Position numbers and translations under genes: made by a program. Positions 26,801-41,800 of a stretch of 64,000 nt of DNA are shown here, piece after piece. Position 1 is the first letter of the stretch, and every line of letters begins with the position of its first letter. The notes beneath the pieces were generated by a model, which did not search any database, was not told where the DNA came from, and saw nothing but the letters and a program-made list of their open reading frames with translations. The stretch is from Hymenolepis diminuta (lineage: Eukaryota; Platyhelminthes; Cestoda; Cyclophyllidea; Hymenolepididae): positions 1,764,251 through 1,828,250 of the forward strand of contig CAADRB010000017.1 of assembly GCA_900708905.1 (NCBI GenBank). Reading direction: 5' to 3'.

Positions 26801-29800
26801 CACCTCGACGAATGGATTCCCGAGAAATCTTTTCTGAAATAGAATAAAAAATGCCTATTATTAAAATTAAAACAAGAATAAAGTTAAAAAACTAACATTC
26901 ATGAGTCCCGTCTTTGGTAAACTCCTCTAATTAAATTTAACTGAAAATTAGCAGAGATTTGAGTGCGAGTAAATTAATTGGAATTTCGACAAAATTTGCG
27001 ATTACATACATTCATGGTTTTAAAAACCCTTCTTATCAAACATAGTCCTTAATCTTTATTTTTACCTTGAGATTATCTACGGATTTTAACGCTAATAATA
27101 AACTTTACGTCGACATTTTGTATCCCTGTTTAAGGTAAACATAGACGTATAACGATACTCGAAATGAAAGGAATTGGTGAAAATAATAAAATATTTTCCT
27201 CAATAATAATAGGGGAATGTTTGTCCATCGCAGCAAAAAAACGCCAAAATTTTTTTCGAGACAAGTTTTTAGCGTTTGCCCTTTTCGTCAACATTGCGTT
27301 CCTTTGTTTTCATAACCTTTTTTCTAACAAACGAACACCATTTTTCGATAGAAAAATTACTTTGTTATCATAAAAATTAAATGGTGTTGATGAATAAGAA
27401 AGAAAACCTTGTAACCTGAATTATTCGCTCTTGTTCATATATAGATCTCTTGATAAATGATCACATGAGTATCATTCGGAAGACTACCGTCCGACGATGT
27501 CTTTAACCCTTTGTTTAAAAAATTAAGAAGAATGAAAGTAACTCTCCTTTATTTTGTGGCCTACCGTTGTCAATCCATTTTTTTATTAAAATTACTAGTT
27601 TATATGCTTTCTGTGCTTACTAAGAGAAAAAAGTTCGTTTAAGAGCGTCATGTTCGAATGGTTCACAGATCTTGCTTCAGAATATTTTCCGAAGATATTT
27701 GAGTAAGTTTATGTCCGTGATACACAGAAAAAAATAATGAATTGACAAAACTGAGCAACTGTCCATGCAATTCTATTCATCGTTCCTTTCCAGTAGCCAA
27801 GAATACTCAGTTTGTACTAGCTAAGTTGATCTTGTACAGCAGAACTCGTAAAAATTTATTTAAAAACAACTTTATTGGCCAAATATTTGTCATTAATAAT
27901 AACATATATATATATATCGGTTAGGACACCTTACGCACTTTTAGAAAGGCAGAAAATGAAACTGTTAATGATTGAAACTTGCAATTTCTTGCAAAAAACC
28001 AAATAAACAAAACACCCATTAAACTAGGTTTTATTCTTCTACATCTCCTCCTTCGGTTTCTATCGCCCACTCAATTCGAGTCCGAAAGCAATTGACTGCA
28101 AGCTTCGGTTAGGTGGTCTTCACCAATGTCCCCCACTGCTCCGACCAGTGGTTTGAAGAGTCTCCAAATAGGCACCTGCATCTGCATTGACTCTCAGGTC
28201 CTGTGGAAATAACTAAGGAGCCATGACGTGCCCTTCACTATTAACAACACTGACAATCATCACTGTTGCTGGAAACTTCGTGTCCATAACACTTGGAACT
28301 TCATGGGGTCCACCCCCACATAGCCAAAAACCTTTTCTTCCATTAACTTTTCATCCTGATGGAATTTTTTCGTTGGAGAAAAGCCAAAGACACTCTCCTT
28401 CTTCTGGGAGTCCCAATTTGTTCCAGAGTCATTTTACTCGCATTAAACGATTCGCTTGAGTTGTTTTAGTCGACATTAACTAACCTCGCTTAAGAACGCA
28501 TGAGTGTCTATAAATACCTAGGTTTCACTTTTATAGACACTACTACAGCTTTTCATTTCACTAACAGTAATAGTATCTGCCACGAGATCTTCTGATATAA
28601 AAATACATTATTATTGTCGGGTGAGTTTAAATTACAAAAATATGTGTCCTCGGATACATCACATTTCCTGTATTTGCAAAATTCTGGTATAATGTCTGAT
28701 TTTGAATGAAGTGATTTAAATCACCAATCAGTTAAAGAGAGGAGGATAGGAATTCCGGATTTGAGAGGGCAAGGCAAAAGCGTGAATGAAAAGAAGAGAC
28801 TCTATGCTCAAAATTATGGTACTTATTCCTGTCATTCAAAGAGAAATTTTAGTCTTGGCCTGTATGATGTTGATATTCTGTCATATCTACGTCTACACAA
28901 GTGGAAAATGATTTAGTAAGATCTTTTAATGACTTAGGAGAATGAAATACAACGAAAACAGTCTAGGGCATTTTCTCTTCCCAAAGTAAAGCAATTTTAA
29001 TCACCGCCATACAATTAAATTTCCTTTCAATTGATTCAAAAGTGGTAAATATGGGAACGGATAAAAAGTATTTTACTTTACACTCATTTCTAGTTGTTAA
29101 GAGTTACTATTTTAAGCCTATTAAGCTTATATTAAATTTTATTTTCCGTAGACATCTCATTTTGTACTTACTCTACTTTAAATTGCTGGTGGGAGGTTCA
29201 GTTTAGGGCCTGCTAGCCTCGTCCACCCAAATGAGTCGACAGATCTTGCATGCCCCGAGAGATCTAAATAAAAAAATCTTCAAAGATCTTTCTTTATTCT
29301 CAAATAAGTCTCAGGAATTATCAAGATCCATACAAGAGAACTTAAATTGTGGCATATAATTAAATCCTATTCCCAATAAAATAATAGATTATGACCTAAA
29401 CACTGACTTTTTCCGTTCAAATGCAAGGAGACATATCACTGATCTCGAAGACTTCATTTTCTCTTTCTACTGGTTATTCTACCTTATTCACCAGTTTCTA
29501 ATTGACGCACTCTCTGATTCATGCATTTAAATGGTGATTTAGATTTGTCGGTGGGATAAATCCGCTCATTAATGAATTTATTTATGATAAACACTTGAGA
29601 AACGTGTTTGATAGCACTTAATACTGTTTATGAGCTTGAGATATCCTTATTAATGCAAGGATCGAATTTCATACACATTATCCAAATTATTTTTTTGGAT
29701 AATTATTTCTTAAGAAAAAACTTTTCTGTCTGCAGCATCGTTACTCACTATTTAAACATCAGTAAGGATACTGGATATCGTAGGAGTCAGCTTGGAATTT

Positions 29801-32800
29801 GGAGGAAATGAATCAGTGCAGCTGAGTCCAGATTTTTTCATGTGAAAAATCGTTTTGTTCTACCCACTAATAATTCACATGTGTTTATCATCAGAATGAG
29901 ATGCCCACCTTAAGTAAACTCTTGTAATCACTACTACTTTAAAAATCCTTGCTAGTCTCATGTGCCTGTTCCTGGTTTAACGAGATTAATTTAATCAATT
30001 GAGTATGATTAACCATGGAAATAAGTCACTCGGTCAAAAAGCTCTGAATAGCTTGAAATGTGGGAGTAATTTCATGAAATTCTAACATTGCAAAGTGAAT
30101 AATACTTCAGAAGAAGGTATAGGCAACTTACTCTGACTGCATAATCTTCTACTTGACGCCCTCCCCCATTTCGAATATTACTGGAATAGTTTGGCGCCCT
30201 TTATTCAAATGAATTCCCGCGATTAAAACATTTAAATGTCACTTAAAATTTCATGGACGCAAGCAATAATAATCAAGAAATGTGAACTAATTCTGCTCTT
30301 CGTAGATAAGAAATTTATAAATATGTAATCTCTACGTTATCCTTTCCGAAAATAATGGGCAAACGTGATTGAAAATACGATGGTTAACAAGATGTGGGAG
30401 TTGCTTAATACAAATTTCAATTAAATTGTGAGGTCATCTGTTAAATAATTTACAAATTGTTGATTTTCTTGCAGATGTCTTACGCACCCCGTAGATTGTG
30501 TTATTTGAATATATAATTTGACTTTATCCGATCCTTCTTCATGAAATTCAATTAAAAAATCAGCTGTTTGTGTTTTATATCACAACTTTTCTACACGCAA
30601 ATGTGAAATCAGATAAAAGAATACTTTATAGAGCCAAAATAGCAATGGCATTTGAAATGTTCTCAACAGTCGTGTGGAACAGAGGGGGAAGAGATTTATA
30701 TTTTCATTCCCTTTTGGTTAAAATTATTTTTCATGCTGATATCGTGAAGCCAAAAATTATGAACAAAATATATCCAGCTCAAAATGAAATAAAACACTTT
30801 AATACATGTGATTCAATAATTACGAATTCCTATTAATACTTAAGTCTTTCTAGACTCTCATATGAAACATAATGTTCATAATCCCCAATTCCTTAACTTA
30901 TGTTCTAATTCGGACGGTAGCTTGTTGTTTTCTTTCAAAATTATCCAAAATGACAAGAAAATGCCAAATATTCTCTCATTTTAGAAGATATTTTATTAGT
31001 ATTTTCTGAAGGATTACCTTCTACACACTTCTGCAAAGTATTTTTGAGTCAATAAATGTGTTAATTTATAAGTCAACAATGTCCTGCTGTGTTTTTGGAT
31101 AATTATTGTTCTATGTGGGTGGTTGCATAAACCAATCGCAATCAATATTTTTCACTCCAGGAATATCGATTATTGATTTCCACTAGCACTGCCCCAATAT
31201 GATTTAGTTCGTTTTCTGTTTTCGCGCATGTCCTAGTTTTGTAAAATTTTGCGCTTAGGTTTTGTTATTAGTCCCTTTTAATTTTCATTCCCCACAATCC
31301 CCTCATTTTCAGTGCTAATGTACAGTACAATTTTGCATTCATTCAAACATTGTTTTGCGTAAGATATTAGGAGAAATCATATGTGCATCTCAATCATATT
31401 ACTTTCCTTATTTTGACAAATATGCTTTTTATCAAAAAGGTCTCCCCTTTTAGACACTTTCGATGCGTTTGATCATAAAGGGATTTGAAATTGTACAGTA
31501 AGAGTATCAGAAATCTTACTGTGTCCTGAAACTATTTCCACGGCCATTTTGGACTATAATGCCTGAATACAATCATAAAATCCTCGAAATGTACCTTGGC
31601 TCAGTTATTTGCATATCTGCGTTACATGTTTTAATAGAACAGCATTCGCCTTGCTGACTTTATTCAATAGGTTTGAAACTTTTGACAAAGAAGTGCATAA
31701 TTATATTCATATGGAAATAAAGACAACAAATTCTCGGTAAATTTCTAGATTTAAATATTTCTTGACACTTTAAATGGGCGCAGATTTATATAAGTATATG
31801 ATTTATCAATTTTAAATATATATTTGTTGGTAACCAATGAAAAATGATAATATGAATTCAAGGATCGGAAGCATTGATGCTTACTTGATTTACCCAGAGT
31901 ATCAAAATTATCAGATTCTCTTCATGTTAAGTAACATACATTCGAGTAACTAAGCGGGAAAAAGGAACAACACATTTTTGAAGCATACATTAATGGAGAT
32001 TAAGCAAAATACAGTTTTTTTAAACCTTTTCTATTCTCTTACTAGTTGCGCAGCGAATACTAATAACCTTTATGAGAACTTAAAAAAGATGAAAATAATA
32101 ATACACATGTGAAGAAACAAGTGGAAAACCCCTGAAATCTATGCGTTTACTTATATTTTTGCTTATTATTACGAGGAATTATACCAATCTGCTGAGGTAT
32201 CAGTTGATATCATATTTGTCATGTCATATAGAAATAATTGTCCGCGGAATAGCTTTTGGTATTAACTTAACAGTAGGAAAAATGGAAAATTTTAAAGATT
32301 ATGCCAACATTAGTGAAGATTTCATTATTGGTTATGGTTGCTGTCATTCTGTTTTCAGAACTCCGTCAAAGCATAATTTTGAAGGTAATTCGACTGGATA
32401 TGTTCTTATAAATACTTGTAATTCATCTCAATTTTTTCCAGGAGCAGATCTGTTGGCCACACGTCTTCCATTCCCCTGACTTTTTAATAGTTGTTTGTCA
32501 TCGTCTGAAGTATGTAGGTTTAAATTTAATTGTTCTTTAAATTCAAATTAAAGAAACGCGGATGCATCGTTTTCAATCTCTTTTTTATTTTTTATATTGC
32601 TTTAAAATTACTATTAACTAAGAAGAAATAAAATTCACCTTACATTTAAAAATCATTTTTTAATATTGCTTTTTTTACTAGAGATTAGTGGAAGTTTTTT
32701 TGCCAATATTCTTTGAAACATTAATTGCTCCTTTTAATATCTTTATTCTGTATTGCCCACTCTATCGGTAAATCTTATCGGCCTTCAAGCATATTACGTG

Positions 32801-35800
32801 CTTACATTCCACATTAGAGAGTGTCAACATTGTTGTTTTTTTCTTTCTTCGCTCCGGGAAATTTACTCACCTCTTTGCCAATGTTTTTCCCTCAGCGATG
32901 TTGAGAATTCCACAGAAAATGAGCATTCGTGATATTCTAAAATCACCTTTTTGGGTAGAACAGCTGATGTCCAAGTGAAAACTTCCATCATGATACGCAG
33001 ACTACAAGCCAATGAATCCACTACATCGATGCCTACAATCAAGATAAAACTAATGATAAGAAACACTTGTGGATTAGCAAAGCGGAAATTTTGTTCTTAG
33101 GAAGAATAAATAGATTTCTTTATTTAATAATGTGACAATGAAAATCTATTTACTTACTAAGAATCCTGTATAAAGAGAATGAATATATTTTTGGAACTAA
33201 GTTTTGTTGTTTTCTGATCTCTTCTTAAAGATATTTAATTTTCAAGGTTATTTAGTATGCTTAGCAGTCCTAATCTCACCAATAAGCTCCCAGCTGATTA
33301 GTATATACTTATGTAGCCCCAACTGCCATGGATTTTATCATTTTATTTATATTCATTTATCCCATTCTGCCTTGCTATCCCGCATTTATTGAATAATCCA
33401 TTTGACCTACTACTAGTCGTCCTAAAAGGGTTATATGTATTTCATGATTAAAACTCGCTTGCTCTTTAATAAGACCTTCTGGTTCCAGCTAGTACTGTTC
33501 GTTTTATAATATCTTACTACAGTACCCAGGGGATTTAGGAACTCATATTGACTTCTTTAGTTTGATGGTGAAAAAACCAATCAGAGTACAGTTTTTGAAT
33601 GCAGTTATAACACTTGTTGCAGACATGTGTTTTTAAAGTCATTTCTGTAGAAATTCTAGCATTTGATGAAATTTGTAGTTTATAAAATTTGTGGTACAAT
33701 TTCATAAAAATATCATTAACCACAGTAAAAAAAGGAGTAAAATTCGAAGGGATCAACTTTTAATTTGCCTATATTTCAGTTATAAAGGACATTTTCTTTT
33801 CACGGTGTTTGGAGTCATTAGGAATACGATTTAAGTCCTAATTTTCGTATTCATATGCCTTCCTCTAAAATAACTATTACTTAATAAATAAAATGTTTTC
33901 TCTATTTTTATCTGTTGCCAAAGGTTTTCTTTAGATTTCGATAAGCTCCACGAAATCTGCCTTATTCTAGAGTATATACTCTAATCCACTGAAACGAAAA
34001 CTGAAATTGTACTCTTTGGACGAGGCTTCCTTATAATAATGAAAAGAGGACATTTGAAATGTTAGTCTTATTGAAAAGTTTATTTTAAGTACCTTCAAAA
34101 TTAAGTTTCCTGTCATGGCAATTTGGGCTCTTCATAAGTTTAGAAGGACTTAGAACACCTGATTGAATATTTTCGCTGCTCTCGAGAGAAACTCGTGAAC
34201 TCTATCTCTCATTCACCGGATTATCAATTATTGGATTGGATTGGATATGTAAGACTCTCTGAAATTACTAGTTAACCAGACAGATAATCAATTATCACCA
34301 ATTCAAGCCCGTATAAGCGAATTCATTTTGTTAATAAAGAACCGTCGTTTGAGCTATAAGTCTTCTTTCTTCCTCTTCTTTGAGTTTGAGTAGTTGTAGC
34401 TTTATTAAAGAGCAACTGAAAAGTTATAAAAGGGAGATAAATAAAATACTTTGAGTTTTTATTTATATACTTTTAAATTTGCTGAGAATTTATTTATATA
34501 AAGTGGTTAGTAATGCTAAATTTCAATATCTAGTTTATTTTTAAATAAGAATTCAAAAAATCTACAAAGGACATAAAATATTTCCGGCCTGAAAAAAATA
34601 AAAGAAATATCAAGAAACTTAATCGACAAATACAACTTATATTGAATTAAAATTAAAACCCCAACTCATTCAAGATTTGCTAATACAAAAGACTAAATGT
34701 AAATAAATGATTTTATCTGGTACTATGTTCAATATGACAAGAATTTTCAGTGCAATTAATGATAAGTGCAGCAACTATTATGTTCGCCAAAGATAAAAGT
34801 TTAAATAAATAGTGAAATAAATTCTCTGCGATTTAATATTTTTTAAAATCAACTACATACTTAGTGCAAACAGCCATTCTGACGGTTGTTCAGGATCCAC
34901 TAGGTTTGAGAGGGCTATTTCAGTTCCCAAGTCATTAGAAGCAATACAGGCGTAAATTCCGACCTCTCGATTAGATTTTGAGGATTTTGTAAGCAGTTCA
35001 AATTTCTCGGTTGTCCAACAGAGTGTCACGCTGTCAGATGGGCAGAACAGCCATTGATCTCCAGATTTAGTCATCTCAGAAATCGCTGATATGTTTCTTT
35101 TCATTTGTTTTGGAGTCTAAATTTAACATTAAAGCTACCATTAAATAGGAAAATGTAAAAAGACGTTTACATTATCTATGAGTGAAATCTAATGACTACC
35201 TTAGCTAGAATCCTTTGACTGTAATCTAAATATATGAAGAAACAGATCTACTGAGGCAAATGGATCAAACTATTTTGAATTCTCTGGCGTTAGACAGTCT
35301 GTGGGAGTAAGTAGCACTTACATACAATCTGGTCGATGACACCTACATCTTAATTATCATGGGTTTTCAACTATCTGAAATGTCGACTTCTAATTGGGAT
35401 TTAATATTTAAGAGAGTTCAAACTTATCGATGAATAAATGTTTAAGTATTTCTATGAGGCTGTGTCCTTTAGACAACTTTAAAATTGCCATAAAAAGATA
35501 TATTTGAATAGGTGTTCAGAACAGAATTTGTAGCTCTACACAAATTTTAAATAGCTCCAATCTCCATTTCTATAAATGGGCAGTGACATTCATCACCAGA
35601 ACTCCTTCTAACATCGTAACAGTAATGTCTCTTCTGGTGTTGATGATTCTTAATCAATTTTAATGCAAAATCAGACAACTCATATTTAGAAGTATAGGCT
35701 CACAGAAAGCTCCAAAAACTTTGCTTGAGTCTTAATCGAAAGTAGATTCAAACACTGAATTTATCTAAGTCCCATAAGATTCCTCTTGTCATTTGAATTA

Positions 35801-38800
35801 TTTCCTATTTCGTTCACTTGTACTTTGTTATAACTCTTCTATAGAAGCAAATACTCCTTTATTTTATTTAAATAACTGTGACAACCTACTAATATGTTAT
35901 AAATTAAAAATTTATTAATATAAAAAATCAGTGCATGTGTATTTACCTTTTCTAGCTTACAGATTATGCAATAGTTAACTGCGTGAATAAAACAGGAATA
36001 TCAAAAATTTCCAGTACATTCCTCAAAAAATGTCCTTCAGAATGCTACTCTGCACCGGTTGCAGAATAACGCCCAATTTCCTAAATTGGCTCTAAACATA
36101 TCAAATGCTGAGCTGACTTAATAACCTGACATTGTAATGAACATTGCTAAAAAGCTGTTGCAGTCCGTTTCCATTTCAAACAAGAACATTTTATTTCATG
36201 ATGCAAACCTGAGAAAAAATCTTCACTATATAATGTAAAAATTTTAAGGAGATTCATTGCATACTTTCAGAATAAATTTTGCCCATACGACTTCAGGTGG
36301 CGGAAAGCCTTCCGCTTTACAGCTCTGCAGGACCTCAGGAAAGGAAACTTGTTGGCTCGGATGTTTGTCGGGCTTCTGTGTAAAGTATGGACGAACTGAA
36401 ACGAATGAAATGCCTTAAAAATCTAATTACAACTACATACAAATATGAAGTGTAGGTTATAAAGATTAAATCGAAGAAATTTTTGATAATTAAGTTATTC
36501 AGAATATTGATAAAAACGAATCCTATACTACTTAATCGACCCACAGGATGTGAATAAATTGGACTGTCTGATAAAGTAATAACCTTTCTGAGTAGTCTTA
36601 GTAAAATCTTGAATGAAATTGTTTGGACTAACAAGTTGACTCGTTGACTTATTAATAGAGACCTTTGAAAATAAGGAACGCATGATAATACAGTGACAGA
36701 TTCCTGTCAACACTGTCAAACCGTTCTAAGGAAAAATCACAATTATCTTATCATTTAGTTGATATATCTGAATAATTTCGATAAAAGAAACACGGTATTT
36801 GAAAGTACCGTGTACAGTCAACAGATTTTATTTTTTATAATGCACAGTTGTCCCCTTTAAACTTACAAACTACTCAGACTCCGGGGCAAGAATGAAAAGG
36901 ACCTGTAGCTGAAACGACTACTCCCTATTGAAAAATAAATTTACTTATATGAGAATGGATATATGAAAATTAATTAGCTGGCTGGTTAACCAATACTGAT
37001 AGCGATGCATTTCTCACTGCTGGTAGAAATTCAATAATCAATAGGTCAGAACATGAGGGAAGAACATGCGAGTGAACCGGGTGCACTCCTAGTGTACACG
37101 CTGGAACGCAGTAAAAAAATTAGATTGAGCTTTCGAATACCTTTCTGGAGGAGTCTGGGATATAGCAAGATTACTGCTACTTTTCCAGCATGAGAGTAGG
37201 CAAAATCTATTAAAAGTAATGTTGTAATCGATACTGGCACAAATCTGAATAATAACTGTGTCAGCTCATTCATGAAAATTTTAGTAATGCTTGTCTCTGA
37301 TAAAGAAACGGTAATCTGGAACAGCTCTTAGTAGAACCTCGAGTTCTATCACCTCTTTTGTTGCCCAGAATTATTCAGCACGTTGGATCATTCAAATAGC
37401 TTGGTGTATACCAATGAACATCGATCTCATGCCCCCTGAGATAATAGGCGCATACTTTGACTGGCTATGCTTCTGGCGTACATAATGTTTACTTCTCGGA
37501 TCATAATACCGAGACCTGTCACGAATGAAGATGCTTGCAGTTAATTAAAAGTGAAATATATAAATTCGAATTTTCCAGTAATGAGAGTTTTAAGGCCATC
37601 TTTACCATGATCACTATTAATGTTCTCTTATGTACTAAGATAGCTAAATATCCTATCATGAAGCTAAGTTGTGTCCGCTACGAACTACGTTGACATATCT
37701 TCGAGGCACCATAAGATGTCTGACTTGATAAAGCAATTATGATGTGTAAAATTTTGACATAAGTAAATTACATTGACCCAATATGTAGTATTAGTAAAAC
37801 CTTTTACAACAAAACGAAACTGCGGAGTGGGTAGATCACGAGCATGAGTATTTTATAGAGAAGTTAATTAGAATGTAATGCAATTAATAATGCCACATTT
37901 ATTTATAAAATTTTATGATGCATCTAATTAAAATTAACTAAAAAATCAGAAGTGAACGAAAGTGTCCTCAAACACTGATAAGCAAACCATGTTTCTATTG
38001 GCCTAACCTTGATTACATATTATTAATAGTTCTATTCAATGACAAACTCAGTAAAATGGTGGTAGTCACATGGATTCCATGATTATAGAATCTCTGCAAA
38101 TGAATTATTTGTGGCTGAATGAAGAATAATTCAAAAGTTATGATAATAAAAAGGCAGGTCATATCAATAACATGATTGATAAATCTCTACGTTGTCTACT
38201 TAATAAGCAATTTCTAAAAACAGTTATAAAGGCGACAACAGTCACTAGTTAATTTTGAGACAGAAGGTAAGTGTTAATGTAGTGATCGACTTTTCATTCA
38301 CATTCGCGTTGTTTTTGCATAATTTCGCTTCAATTCTCCATATTTATTTGTATACTATACTAAACTATTAAATTATTTTCAATTAAACCAGAGATACGTT
38401 TCAATTTTTTTCATGAACACGCTAGTAAATAAATAAATTTTTGTTAACCGTGCCGATTAGAGGAAAATAAATGCACTTAGGCATAGTTTACTTCGTTCAT
38501 TATCCGCTTATGTTCACTTATTCACTCTAAATAATGTCAGTACATTAATCAAGTATTATTTTTTGGATTCTCACACTGGCGCCTTTCATGGAATCTCTCT
38601 TAATATTACGTTAATTTTATTTGACATCCTCTCAATCCACCATTAAATTCAGTTTAAGATTAAAATACTTGTTTTATTCAACTACTCACCTTGAACGAAA
38701 ACATCAAAAGACATTGATCGTTGGCCCCAACCAAGAGCATTCTTCCCCTGACAAGTGTAGACTCCAGATAACTCTGGTATTACATGGGAGATCAGTTTCT

Positions 38801-41800
38801 TGTAACAATTCACGTCCTATCAAAAATAGAAAGGTTGAAAATAAAATGCGATTAACATTAAGGTTTTTTAAACTTGCTTCGTTCGACAATATTAACAATA
38901 ATTTCTGAGTTCATTGAAGGTAGAACATGTTAAATAAACTAATTGCATTCTGGTAAAAAAAATTGAATTCAGTATTTTACTGAGCATATAAACATTCCCT
39001 TGACTTTATAAGTAATTATAAAATTGCAAAATCTTCATAGATGTCTATTCAACACCAAACAAATTAGATTGTAATTGATAAATTTTCTTTCGATCAACTA
39101 TGCGAGTGAAGAGGAAGGTTTAAACTTTGGATTTTGCCTGTTCAAATCAATTTAATAAAAGAGTCGATGCCAGTCAAATGTGTTTTAGCGTCTGCCAAGG
39201 CAATGATGGGGTTTGAAAACATTTTAGTTATCAAGATAAATTTACTTCCATTAATGATTCCAGTGTTTTTAAACATAAACTGCAGAAATGCTAAAGATCA
39301 CTCCTTTTATTATATTGAAAATCATTTTTAGAATGATAAAGCAATTCACGAGGACATGCAAAATGTTGGTGAACTTAAAAAATTTCTACTTTTCTTTACC
39401 CGCTCGTTAAGATGTTTACTTTTAAAGTTTTTTGAAAACAAATAAACCTAAATTAAATTATTGGCCATGCATGTAACACTCCTTTTACACTTTTAACGGC
39501 AATAGGGAACGAATTATTAATCCCCGGAATAGAAGAAAAAGTTTATATATATGATAATATTTAGCAAGCAGATGATCTTATCACAGATTTTTTTGGAATA
39601 AAATCTACGTAAATCTATATTTTGAGTCTATTTATCAATGGAAGAAAAACAGAAAAGGGTGCGATGAAGAATGAAGGAATTATTTCTTATACACCGGATT
39701 TGGAAAAGGGTGTAATATCTCTGTAGAGTATTGGATTTAGAAATTGCCATATATTAGAAAATGTATACGAAAAGACGGTAGAAATTTTATGACTACAGGG
39801 AAATTTGGAACAGAGCCTTAAAGCACTTCCTTTGAATTTCATTAAAGTGAGCAGCTGTGCACATTTTAAGTGTTGGAATTGTAGTGGAAAGTAGTAAAAA
39901 TAGATGAGAATTTTTGAATAGTTAGTATCTCTATGAATTTCGAAAGGAATCGCATCCAATCAACGCTTATTGTATTTTTGTGAATTATCTTAGAAAACAA
40001 GGAAAATCAATATGAAAATTTTATTGAGCGAAATAATAGATTCAATCCAATCAATTTTTGGTTTGTCAAATGAAAATAGAGAAAATAATTCAATGACGCA
40101 AAAGTAGCCTTTTATCACGACAATGAATTTACATATCCAACTTTTAGAAACCTCGAACATTTTAAGTTAGTCTGCCGCCAAATTGCTAAATTTCTAGAAA
40201 TCCAATGGTCTAAGTACTATTTCGCTCTCCAAAAAGTATTATTCTTTGTTAAAAACATTTTGTTAACTCTTGAGTGCAATGCGTTGTAATAAAAACAATC
40301 GGTGTAATTGTAATTTTATTTTACAAATTTGGTGATTATGTGTTCGAGTTATTCTGAAATAGAATAAATTTAATACAAAATATATAATGCAGTTATATAA
40401 AATAAATGCTGCATTATTGTAATATAATTTATTTTATGCGGGAGAATATTAAAATAAATGAACGCAGAGATCTGTGACTCATATTTTGGAGAGTCTATGG
40501 GAAATTTTCGTCAATAGAGCTTTAGAATTTATTTCGTCCAATACTCAGTTTAGATTGAAGAAGATCCAATGACGTTATATCTATCTTTCGGGTATTTTAT
40601 TTTTAATATTTAGCAGTTTTCAATTTGAGAACATATCATCTTATCGTAAAACTTATTTCATTTCCTTCTTATTTCCGTCTAAAGTGTTTAAAAAACAGGT
40701 CTGCACAAGGTTCTTTATTCATCACCTCTTTTGTTTTAACGTATTGCCAAAAATTGGATTCCACTTTATAATGGATTTCTGAGACTCTGCTAGAGCTAAA
40801 TGTATGTTGATTCATATGTTTCCTTTGACCTTATAGGGAGATTACACAGGACGCAAAACAGTCACCTCATGTCAGCTACCAGATATATCACTTCCTCTTT
40901 TAGTGCTCTTTCGTTAAGAACATTTCGGTTTTCATCTCTTCCTTCCTCCCATTCATATGATTGGCCCGAATGAGACTACTCGGTATTGTAAAGGGAAAAT
41001 AGAATAATGTTACATCTTTTTAGATGATGATCAACGCTGTTATGGTGAAGACAACGCAATTAATCTTATCTTTGATACCAACTGCTTATGTTTACCTCAC
41101 TTTTGTCCTTTTTCGTCCACCCTCTAAGCACATTAAATTATTCAGTTGATTCATTCAGAATGATGCATAATTAGGCAAGAAAGAACAATGGATAGTACTG
41201 GTTAATTATTTGTCCCTAACGCACTTTTACCGTTTCCAATATACCTGCCTTTCATCATTTGTCAATCTAATGTCATCATATGTCGTTAATGATAATACTA
41301 CGGTTTTGATCGAAGTTTAACGTTTTTCATTAAAGTAGTTTTATAATAAGAACATTTTTGAAACTTGCATTTAAGTGATACGGAGATTTGACTAGTTGCT
41401 TTACTGAAAAGGATTGACCTGAGATGATCTCCGTTTCCATTGTATTATTTTTACTCTGCTCGGGACCCTTGACAGCACTGATCAGCGCACGCCGATGCCA
41501 TATTACTTCTGACACCTCGGGGAAACCAGACAGGCAGCAGGCGAGGTGACCTGGTTGACCTGAGGTCAGGAAGACAGATTTGGCAAAGTGACTCAGGACT
41601 ACTGGTCTGTCTATTTTAAAAGAAAAAAAATTGGAATCCACGTTATTTACTTCAGTTTTTACTCTATGTACAGGAGTATTAAGCAAATGCATAGAATTGG
41701 AGATTACAATTATTTTTTCATTTGTTCCGCTCTGAATGATAATTAAAATTTACCACTATGATGCAAAATAAGGAGAGATTTCCCCGTATTATGGAACTTT

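Noticed and set aside
28223..28459. 78-codon plus-strand ORF
   Set aside because: It is the antisense shadow of the mariner transposase remnant.
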